Below are positions 46,101-58,100 of a stretch of 64,000 bases of DNA, one piece after another. Below the pieces are notes generated by a model that saw only the letters and a list, made by a program, of their open reading frames with translations, was not told where the DNA came from and made no database searches. Within the stretch, counting starts at the first letter, position 1. The number at the start of each line of letters is the position of its first letter. The position numbers were made by a program, and so were the translations under genes. This stretch comes from Sphaerolaimus hirsutus (lineage: Eukaryota > Nematoda > Chromadorea > Monhysterida > Sphaerolaimidae), in NCBI GenBank assembly GCA_964036195.1, contig OZ038454.1:28258315-28322314 (forward strand), in the 5' to 3' direction.

Positions 46101-49100
46101 TTTCTACCCAACATTTTACTGTAAATAATTTAAACACTTACAATTATTTCCGAGAAAATTTTCCGGTACTGTAGAGAATTTCATCGAGTTGAATATTGCC
46201 CATATCGGACCATATGTGGACTTGTCGACTTCTTGCCCAATTTTTTTTTGCATTTTTCCCAAAAAATGTCAAAATTGGCACTATGCCATATGGGCATGTG
46301 AGGTCAAAAATTTATGGAAAACCATGAAAAATGTGCAGACGTAGCCCCAGATGAACTCTGCGTCCGGGCCTAACTCTAAATTTTCATATTTTGGACTTGT
46401 CGACTGTTAGAATTGGACGCCTCAATTTACAAGTAAGCATAAAAGGAAGAAAAACTCGCCTTTTCATGGGAAGCTTTCTTAGTTTTTGCCCTGTGCCGCT
46501 TTGACGTCTTGGCTGCACTCGAACCTGCATCATAATATGTACATAAATTTTACAAAATACATTATACTCGGCGGACCGCAAAGTATGCGCCCAAAATTAC
46601 GTAAATACGTCCCCAATAAAAGAGTGGGTAAAAACGTTGGCAAAAAATAGAAGGGCGCCCTTCTATTAGAAGAAATACGGTAACCTTGTTTCCTGCCTTC
46701 TATGAATGCAAGAAGCTCGTCCAATGAGCGATCGCCCAGCGACGCGGCAGCACCTTTTGCATTGTCTGCTTTTCCTGAATTTGCCTCGGCTATTTCACCC
46801 TGCAAGATTGAATAACGAATTGAACTCATTGTCGATTAGGGAAGACCGGAGTTTTTTTAAACCGTTTTTATAAACGTTGTTTTTTCAACGCAAGCATCGA
46901 AACCGTTTTTTTTTAAACAGCAAGCGAAATTGTAAATCAGCATAAAAGAGAATTTTTGGCAGAAATAACCACTTAAATTTAATGTTATCCCTATGGCTCT
47001 ACAGCCATTCTATGGCTATACATAACATCACAAAGTGCTGCCACTTGTCTAATATATCTGTATTCAAATTTTCGAAATACCGCGTCAAAAATCAAACACT
47101 TTTGCACTAACCAATACAAGGTATGCTCCCAATCATATACAATACTGAACCCACTCAAAACCGATCCAACATACCCGTCTTTTCAACTTCATTCTCAATC
47201 TATCCCTGGCCCTCTCAACACTCGCGTGCCGGCCGCAATTGTGCACATCGCAAAAACAACATGGCGCCTCTTTTGCCGGCCGCTCGGCGGTCTCGTTCGA
47301 GTCCGCTTCCCGGTTTACCGGTTCTTCCGGTTCCGGTTCCCCCGCGGGTTGTGTCGGTTTTTTTGGTGATGCTGGCATCGTGTTGTTGGTGGGAGTGCCT
47401 GGGGTCGGGAGCAGGCTTTTGGAGGGTTTTTTTGGAAATTTTTGGAAATGGGATTTGATGTCGAGTATCAGACATAGAAACCAGGGACGAATCCAGGATT
47501 TTTGAGCGGGGGGCTGCTTGTTTACAGAGGCCGGAGAACGGGGGAGGGGCTCAGCCATAGAAGTTTTTGGGGTTAGCATTTTGAGGGGGGGGGGGGGGTC
47601 CGACCCCTGGCACGTGTTAATAACTCGGGAACCGCTTGGCGAAAAATGTTGAAATTTGGATATATTATGGTTTCAGGTCGGGGCTCTCTCAGATTTCGAC
47701 GAAATTTTTATACGACCCCTGAGACCGGAGATAGGGGGGGGTCTATAAAAACACTGTCATTTGCGTTTTTTTTGGGTGTCGCCGAGAACATGCAAACTTT
47801 GAACATCAATATCTCGGTCATTTGTGAACCGATTTTAGTCATTAAAATGTTAGAATGATCACAAATGTTCGGAGAGTTCATTTCTGAGGTCAAATCGGAG
47901 ATACACATTTGTTTATATATCAATTTAGCCAGATTTCGAAATGCAAAATTTCCGCAAAAGTTTGCTTTTTGAACACGCTATCCTATTCTCCTGATCGAGA
48001 GAAACTCAATGAAACAAAAATGAGATCGATATCTCTCTCCGATCAAGAGTTATGGCGCTTCAAACTTTTCCCTCCCATCCACATAAATAACCACATGCAT
48101 GCAACTTCAAAACTCCATATCTCGGCCATTTCTGTGCCTATTTGCACCAATGAACACTTAAAATAATCAGAATGACATGGAGATATCGTTTTATTCACAG
48201 TCTATTTGTATGCATTCTCATAATGACAATTTTATTCAAGAGTTCACATTAATTTCTTGTATGGGAAATCTGCTGAAATATACGGATAATCTGGTACTAA
48301 AAACTGTATCTCCATGTCATTCTGATCATTTTAAGTGTTCATTGGTGCAAATAGGCACAGAAATGGCCGAGATATGGAGTTTTGAAGTTGCATGCATGTG
48401 CTTATTTTTTGTGGATGGGAGGGAAAAGTTTGAAGCACCATAACTTTTGATCGGAAAAAGATATCGATCTCAGTTTTGTTTCATTGAGTTTCTCTCAATC
48501 AGGAAAATAGGATAGCATGTTCAAAAAGCAAACTTTTGCGGAAATTTTGCATTTCGAAATCGGGCTAAATTGATATATAAACAAATGTGTATCTCCGATT
48601 TGACCTCAGAAATGAACTCTCCGAACATTTGTGATCATTCTAACATTTTAATGACTAAAATCGGTTCACAAATGACCGAGATATTGATGTTCAAATGACA
48701 GTGTTTTTATAGACCCCCCCCCCCTATCTCCGGTCTGGGGGGTCGTAGAAAAATTTCGTAGAAATCAGAGAGAGCCCCGACCTGAAACCATAATACATCC
48801 AAATTTCAACATTTTTCGCCAAGCGGTTCCCGAGTTATTAACACGTGCCAGGGGTAGGACCCCCCCCCCTTCAAAGTGCTAACCCCAAAAACTTCTATGG
48901 GCTCAGCCCCCCCCCTAAAATTTTACCTACAGAGGGGTGGAATGGCGCCATGGCGCTGGCACCATTAGTAGGCGCCACGCCGTGGCGCCATTGGCGTTGG
49001 CGCCAGCACCATGGAACGCTGTTTATGTATGTAAATATAGATACAAATACAGCAAAAAACACCGTTAAGTATTTTTATAACGATTTGCGGCCACAGGGAG

Positions 49101-52100
49101 CAAATCTGATGAAAATACCTGAAGTCTGGTGAAAAATGCGCGCATGCGCGCAAAATTTTTTACATTGACGTTGAAAAAGTCGCATTTTCCGGTCACTTTC
49201 TGGTCTCACCCCGAGAAGGGGTGGCTGCAGCCCCCCCCCGCCCCCCCCTGGATACGGCCCTGATAGAAACATACGATGTCGACAAAAATATTTTTTTCAT
49301 AGACAAAAGTGTCATACTTCACGGAAAACGTTCAGATTCCTGAGAAAAAGTAGTGATTTATACATACTGCTTGAGTGTACGCACATGCTATGTTTCAGAT
49401 AATTTGTGCTTGTCCCTCGTATTTAAATCATAGGGTTGTCCCGGCCGCGAATTAGCTGCGACAACAGAAATTAAAAAACCCAGTAACATACAAATTATGA
49501 AAAACACGGCATGTCTGGATTCTCAAGTAGAAGTAGCATGTAAACTTCACTGCATTTTCTCACAAATACGGGACTTTTTCCTTGAAATACTTGTCTTGAA
49601 TCTTAAAAAATACTTGTCGTCACAAATTTTCCAGTAAAAACGACCTCACAAAACTCACGATCAGCGCCAGCCACTTTTTTATTCACCAATCCCAACTTGG
49701 AAGCGTCGTTATTAGTCGTCACAGCCGCTGCAGTTCTGGCCAACTCAACAAGCATTTTCTTCAGCGACTCTTGCCCGCCCTTTCCCTCCGTGGCGCCGGC
49801 GCCAGGATCTTGGCGCTTGGCGCCACAATCGTTTACCTTGGCGCCGTCAGAGTGCCATGCAAAAGTGCTCTCAACCGTCACCGAGCCGTCGGCTTTTCGT
49901 GACGGGTCGATTTGTGACGAAGCGTTCGCGCTGTAGTGACGGCCAGTGGAGCTCTGCGAGTGTTTTGGGGGGAATTTTTTTAATGGACGATTTTTAAAGG
50001 GCGGCAGTGAACAAAAATTCACGAGTGAGACAAAAAATTCAGTGAAATGCAACTTTTAGTATGAATTTGCAAGATGTTTAGTAAAATTTTTGTTAGCAAG
50101 CAAGCACTTTTTGATCTTGGAAGTGATGCCATTGTTGTATTTTTGGTTGTAGCCATGTGAATCCGAAAAACGAAAATGTATATCATCGCTTTCACCAGCA
50201 AATCGGACAAGAAATAACATTTTTTAGATAAAATAAAAATCACACCAAAAAAACGACCTTAGCCTCGGCTCTAATCTCCACCATAACGCCCTGGTCTTTC
50301 AATAAACCCGGCTTCAAACTTTCGATCGCTTTCATAGTGTTTTCTTTCAACATCTGTAACACGCCGGCTGGCAATTCATCGGAAATATTTGGCGCATCAT
50401 TGTCTTCACGCGGCTCGTCACGATTTTGTGACGCGGCGATAGTTGGTTGCGTTTGGACATTGTCGCTCTTGGATTTTTCTTTGGCATCAGATTGGCTTAG
50501 TTGCTTTTTGGAGCGTTTTATATCCTCAGCTGTGCGCGAGATTTGAGCGGTTAAATAAAATGTTTAATTGGTGAAAAAAAGGTATAAATGACCCCATTGA
50601 ACACACCCAATTTTAAAAATAGACACGTGTCTGGAGTAGGTAGGCCACTGCTGATTTTCTCCTTGTTCCATTGCCTGCAAAATTAAGTGAAAATTGCGAT
50701 TTTTCGGCCGAACATTGTCACGATATCTAACTTTGGGAAGACATAAACACACTTAATATGGATATACAAAATGTAACATTCAACCTCACTCGACGTACAC
50801 TTTGTTGATAATAAATAATCACAAGGCTCCCAGCATATTTTGAAGCATCCCATTTGGGAGTCCCCAATGAGGACCCCTGGGGCAGTCCCGCACCCTGTAA
50901 AGTGTAAATTCAAGTGCCAAATGTCACGTAAACTGTCAATTGAAATGAGGAAAAGATTTGATTACTAAACTTTACACACTTTGCACGACATTTGACAAAT
51001 TTGTCTGACATTTTACATGACATTTGACATTACATTTAAGATACTGCGGAACTGCCACCTGGACAAACACAGCCTCCTCAACTTCAAAGCAAATAACCGA
51101 CAAAAATAAATAGTAAAGACAAAAAAGCACCTCTCATCCCGCTGAGACTCGTGTTGGGAGATACGTCTGGCTGGCGGCAGCAACAGTTCAGTGACGGCGC
51201 GCAGCGTTTCGTCAATCGGGCGCCATTCCCACTCCCCAGAAGCCAGTTTAGCATAGCTCGCGGCACAGTCGGCGTCCGCCTGGAAGTGTGCATCAATGTT
51301 GTTTTGTTGACGATATTTTGACGGTGGTGCACTGATACGCACATCTGCCCGTTACGCACATTTGCCCGTTTTTTCACTTGACACTTTTCCAAGTGATTTT
51401 CAGATATGAGTGAAGTGAAAAAAAGTTCACTAATGTCATTGCGCAACTTTTTTCACTTTACTCATATCTGAAAATCATTTGAAAAAGTGTCAAGTGAAAA
51501 AAACGGGCAAACGTGCGTAACGGGCAGATGTGCGTATCAGGCCTGCCCCATTTTGACATCTTGACAAATTTTGAGATTTTAGATGACAATCCGGCACTCT
51601 AAGAATGGTAAAATCACGTGAAATTGGCATACAAATTTGTCAACTGTCATGAAATATGTCAAAAGTTCAGTAGTAAAAATCTTTCATTTTTATTGACATT
51701 CGAATTTAAACTTCACAAGGTGTGGGACTTTCCCTAAGGAAATTCCCAGTCAGGAGGTTTGAAAATATTTAATGGGCACTTTCAACAGAACAATTGAGGC
51801 GTTTGGTTCCGTAACTAGATAAGCGCCAAAGTGAAAAAAATTGACTCAAGTGCATATCTGATATATACATAGTCCGGCTGAAAAGTCCCCGGGCAGTGCT
51901 CGCCATTCGCGCTAGGGGTAAGCTACGGTCATAAAATTTCGACAGGTTAAGATATCAGGTGTTTTGAGTTTTCACCCAAAATTTCACCCCTCTAGCTCCA
52001 CCCACTGTGGAACTGTGGGGGTTACAATTTCGGTCATTTTGTACTGATGTACAAATGGTGCTCTAGCTCAATGCTGCTTTAAGTTGTGATCATGAAACTT

Positions 52101-55100
52101 TGGCTAGTGTGAGCCACCAGTGTTGGCAATGTGCTGATAGTATTCAACACTTTCATCAACATCTTTGCGATTAAGGTAAAATTGATATGCGGTTCAGGGT
52201 GATGTGCAAGAAACGTGGGAACTGTGATGGATGTTTTTGGTGATCATCTGAGATCATGTTGTAAGGCAGTGATTTTAATGTTGTTTTGAAATGTGCAGTA
52301 AGTTAGTTATGTGTTTAAAATTTCCTTATGTTTCATTACTAATCTGTAGTGAACACATTACCAGTGTTCAACAGCAGTGTGCATGCAAAATGCATCCTGT
52401 TTTAACCACTTTTTGAGAAGGAGGGGCAGAATGATGAATTTGGAAGTGAGAGTAGTGACAGTAATGACAATATTAACTAGGCTGATGATATCATAGCTAA
52501 TGTTGGTTAGTGCTGGCACATTGCCAACACTGGCGGCTTACATTAGCCAAAGTTTCATGATTACAACTTAAAGCAGCATTGAGCTAGAGCACAATTTGTA
52601 CATCAGTATAAAATGACCGAAATTGTAACCCCCACAGTTCCGCAGTGGGTGGAGCTAGAGGGGTGAAATTTTGGGTGAAAACTCAAAACACCTGATATCT
52701 TAACCTGTCAAAATTTTATGACCGTAGCTTAACCCTAGCGCGAATGGCGAGCACTGCCCGGGGACTTTTCAGCCGGACCATGTATATACATATTTTTCTT
52801 CAAAATAAAATAAAAATTACGTAAATATCTCATACCGTTCCCGAGATACAGAGACACCGATTTTTGAAAAAAAATGTAAATTTTCATCCGAAACTCGATA
52901 TCTCCACCATCACAATGGTGAATTTTCACTCGAAACTCGAGAACTCCATAAATATCATTAATATTTTTCACTCGAAACACGATATCTCCACTGAAAAAAC
53001 TAACCATCCGAAACTCGTTATAAATTTATAGGGAAATGGCTAAATCCCCATACAAAAATGAAGTTTGCATCCGAAACTCGTTATAAAATTTTGTTACTTA
53101 AATTTGTTGCCATAATGACGGTCAAATGGACCTAACTCTAGCCATATTTGCCGGCCAGAGGATTGTAAATATGGAAAATGTTGAGAAATTCGTTGGCTTT
53201 TCAAAAAGTATTGGGCAAGGGTTGGCACTCAAAGCGTGCCCGCTCAGGCCACTCTCAAATTTTCAAATGCAATTTTCACAAAACTGAAAAACATGGAGTT
53301 ATTGAGTTTCGGAACCAAACTCCTCAATTAAGACTTTGCTTGAAATGTGTCACAATACCTAAAGTCAAATCACATTGAAATTCAAATGTGAACTCACGCA
53401 AGTGCTAGCGTCATTGCCGCGCACACTTTCCTCCAAAATGCCGGTAAAATAGGGCGGCGGCGATGGTGATTGGCTGCAGATACTGTGATTTGTCTCTTCT
53501 GAAGTGGAGTAGGCGGAGCGCTGACGACCGGCGCGCTGAGAACAAAGTTCACTGTTGCTTGAATGGGCCCCCACACACTGGATGTCAACTGAATTCGTGT
53601 CAACTAAATGTCAACTGAATTCGTGTCAACTAAATGTCAACTGAATTTAAGTGATACAGTGATTTCAACTTATCTATCTGATAGAGCATAGTTAATTTTA
53701 CATCATGACACTTCATTTTCATTGTTCCTGTTAATTGTGATGCTTTTTACAAACTTCTTGTTTTATTCAATTGACACTGAGTTGACGCGAATTTGCGATG
53801 TCAACTAGTGTGTGTGAGCCCAATGAAAAGAAAATGACTTTGGAAAATATTTTATATGGGATGGTTGGAACGATATTTTCTATCTATTGAATGAATTTTT
53901 AATATTGATTGTCGAATTTTTAGGACCAATATAAGTTTTCTATATCAAATACCGAAACAAAAAAATTCGAAAAACATTACAAGTGAAGAAAATGATTACA
54001 AAATTTTAAAAAACCCGCCCACCAGGGGCCAGATTGTTTTCTCCCTACAGATTTGTAGGGTAGGGCGTACACCCAATAGATTTTTTTAAAGTTCAGCCGC
54101 TTTGACGCACATGCACCGAGAGCAAGGCGGTTCGTAAAATACACGAGACTATCCCTTAAGGTCGCCGATATTGCAATATGACGTATATCGCTTCGATTTT
54201 GGTCCGGAAATCACGATTTCGTCATTTCTTGGCCGTCTGCCAATTCGTTTTTATTTTATTTTGTCGGGCGGGTTACTCGCATAAGTCGCGCTTTTGTACG
54301 CTTGTGCATGCATTTCTTTCTTGTCGCTGTCCTCATGGTTTTGGTTGTAGGCAGTGAACACTAAAGAAGTGACCACCTGACTACACAAAAGCGCGACTTA
54401 TGCGAGTAACCCGCCCGACAAAATAAAATAAAAACGAATTGGCAGACGGCCAAGAAATGACGAATTCGTGATTTCCGGACCAAAATCGAAGCGATATACG
54501 TCATATTGCAATATCGGCGACCTTAAGGGATAGTTTCGTGTATTTTACGAACCGCCTTGCTCTCGGTGCATGTGCGTCGAAGAGGCTGAACTTTAAAAAA
54601 ATCTATCGGGTGTACGCCCTACCCTACAAATCTGTAGGGAGAATTAAATCTGGCCCCGGGTGCCAATTCCGCAAGTGAGCAAGAGACCAGTGGTAGTATT
54701 CCAGGGGTGAGAAAAAGTAGATATGTTACTGAAAGAACTTGTAATTCATAATTTTACTTGTCACTTGGCTCACGCTTACCTTATCACTTGTCCGCACGGC
54801 GGAATTGGCGCCGGAAAATTTCCCCTTTTATTCTACACCAATCCCCAAAAACGCACCATGCACCAGTCATCATCAGTGGCGCCAGCGCCATCCAAATCCG
54901 AACTAGACTTCTCGCCCACCCGAAAATCTTCAGGCAAATTGATAAACACCCTTCCAAGGGAGTCTTTCTGCATGCCCGCGGTGACTCTGTGCCACAAGGC
55001 GTCGCCTACTAAAGGGCCATTGTTTTTCGAGTCGATTTGGGGTGCCATTTGCCAGACATCTGGATGGGGGGGGGGTGAGTTGAATATTTATGATGCATAT

Positions 55101-58100
55101 ATCATTTAGTCTATTTATGTATTGATGGATGTGACATGACATGTCAGAAAGGACAAATGTTTCTTTCAAAATACTGGATAAAAAAAATTGAAATTGACCA
55201 ACAGTGGGCAAATAACAATTTAAATAAAATTAGAAAGCTTGATTTTACATAAATAATACTAATATATCAGTATCACGCCTTATCATTTTAATTCTAACAC
55301 GCAGAAATAGAAGTTTGACGCTATATAAATTATTACCTTCATCATCATCGCAGGTGTCGTCTGAGCCGGAAGTATCTCCCGCGCGCACATCACACGCTAA
55401 TTGTCTGCAAAAAGTTTTTTTATAGAAAGTCCAATTCTAAAAGTCGACAAGTCCACAAATTTCTGTAATCGAGTTAGGCGAAGAATAATTTTATAGGAGT
55501 GGTTCCGCCCATTTTTGTCCATTTTCCAGACAATTTGTCACCTCACTTGCCCCTTTCTCAGTGTCGGATTTAAACACTTCTGGAATAATTGCAAAACGTT
55601 TGGGAAGAAGTCGATAACTCCACTCTGACCCGGGCTTAAAGTTGATAAGTCCATATTGCGGCGATTTTTGATGGGGAAACTGTGAGAAATGTGTTCGTCC
55701 ACGTAGAACGCCGACTTCTAAAAATCGATGATAGGTCAAGAGGTTTTGTCCAGAGCCCGGCAAGAAGTCTACTTTTGTTTACTTTAAAGTTTTAGGCAAT
55801 TTGAAGTTTCAATTTCAAATCCAACCAACTCTAGAGCGACATCATTATTATCATCGCTCGCAGATGCAGAGTGATCGGCCACGAAACTCCTGTCCCACGC
55901 TCTGCGATGTGATTTTAGTGTGAAATAAATTTCGTTACATTGTGCCAACACACATTACTTGTCAACTGAAATTTCGAAAACTCATAAATGAGCTTTGAAT
56001 TCAATATTTCCGTTGAAAACTAGTGTGTGTAAAGGCACTGTCTCTTAATATTATATAGATTTCATTTAAATGTTCGATTTTTTTTCGGCTAAGGTAACTT
56101 CATTTTTTTCTTCTAAAAACTTCTAACGACACTTCTGAAAAATCAGTTTCCGAAACTAATCCATGAAGCCACATCACGCGTTGATGAAATTCAAAATAAA
56201 TAGCTGAAAATGTAGCCAATGTTTTTTCAATGATGGTTAAAAAAGTAATTTTGAATGAGAAGTGAAATTCGAACTTTTAGACAAATCTAGCAGAATCAGA
56301 ACTCGTCAAAACAGGCAAACAAAAACAAACTGCAGATCAGCTGCATCCAAATCCGCACCGGTCATGGAAACTGGCGGCTCTCCCGCAGCGCCGCTCATAA
56401 AATCCTCAAACTGAAAAAGTGAAATCAACATAACTAGCTTTGAACTGATTAGCTCTGAAAAAAACCTACCGTGTAAAATGTAAAACAACCGGTAAAAAAA
56501 GAAAATTGGACATTTTACACAATCTGGCATTGGACATCTTTCAACCGGAAAGCCCCCCCCCCCCCTGAAAAAAAGAAAGCCCCGCCCACCTGATCCGCAC
56601 TAGACACTCTCTGGCCAGTGGCCAAACCGCCCGCAGTCTGGCTCACATTGACAACGCCCCCATTGTGACAAGTAGCTCCCCCTGGGGGCACTCACAGACC
56701 CTGTAAATTGCCCTGCAAAATGTAAACTGTCTTGCAAATCGTTTGAAGTCATGGAAAATGCCCTGGAAAATGGCAAACATACGTGTGCCATTTTCCAGGG
56801 CATTTTACATCACTTTAGACACTTTACATGTCATTTAACATTTTACAGGACATTTTACAGGGTCTGGGAGTGGCACCAGTTTTCTCATCAACCATTCCAA
56901 GCGAAGCCCAGTCCTTCTCGTGGAGTAAACCACAGGTTATTATGTGACTGATCTCACATTGGTCGCAAGGGCAGTATTTTAGTGAGCACACTGCACAGGG
57001 GCGCATTGGGTGCGTGGGTGGTGCCCCGCTTTTGTCATCTGGGATTTGGGGGTGGATCTGGATGTTTTCCACGGGTATAATGTGCAATGGATGGTTGGGG
57101 GTGATCCCCAGGGTGAAAATTTTTCCTTTTTACGATGTTTACACATAGTGATGGAAAAGCGCCATGGCGCTGGCGCCAAAGCAAAAAGCGCCATAGCGCT
57201 TTTGGCGCTTGGCGCCATTTTGCTCTGGCGCCATTGGCGCTGGGCTTTGAAAAGCGCCATGGCGCTTTTAGCGCTTGGCGCCGAAAGCCTGGCGCTTTTT
57301 CCATCACTATTTACACATTAGTTACCCCACAAACAATCCAGCTATTTATCCATCTATCACGAGGTGAATTATTGTTGGCTACTACCCCCCCCCCCCCAAT
57401 CGCCCAGCTACCAAATATTTATGTAGACCAAGTTTTGAGCGCAATTGCATAAATTCTGAACGTTTTCGCCCAGTTACACCTTCCAAATCGTAATTCTTAT
57501 AACTTCTTGCCTCCTCCCACGCAATCTAAAGATTTTAAGTATTTATCGCCACCTAATTTTTTTTGTTCTTTACAACTAGAAATAGCCTACGCTGAACCGC
57601 CCAAAACTACCCCCTTTTTGTCAAAATATCAATTTAGCCAAAAAAAATCACAATGGCATTTATTCTCAAGAGAAACACATACCTGCGGCGGCATTTTCCC
57701 CACAATGGAGACTAGAATCTGACTGTCTGTCACCAGTTTTGGTCAGGTAAGCTCGCAGTGTTCGCTTGAATGCTGCCATGTCTTCTGCACTGCGGCTGCG
57801 TGTGAATGTAAAAATGTGTGCTCACATTGACATTTTAAAAATTCCAAATTGCTTTATATCTTGGTTCGGAAACACAAACACAACGTTTCAAAATTTAGAT
57901 TTCACGGATGAAGATATATCGTAGTAACCTTGTAAAACCACATCAGGTACTAATTCCGTACATGGAGAAGTGAAAAACCATACGAAACGTGTGAAGTAAA
58001 AAGAGAAGGTAGAAGTGAAGTGAAATGAGAAGTAAAAGGTTTACATCGCTTTTAACCTTTTCAATACTTCAATACTGATTTCAATTTCACTGCTAAAATA

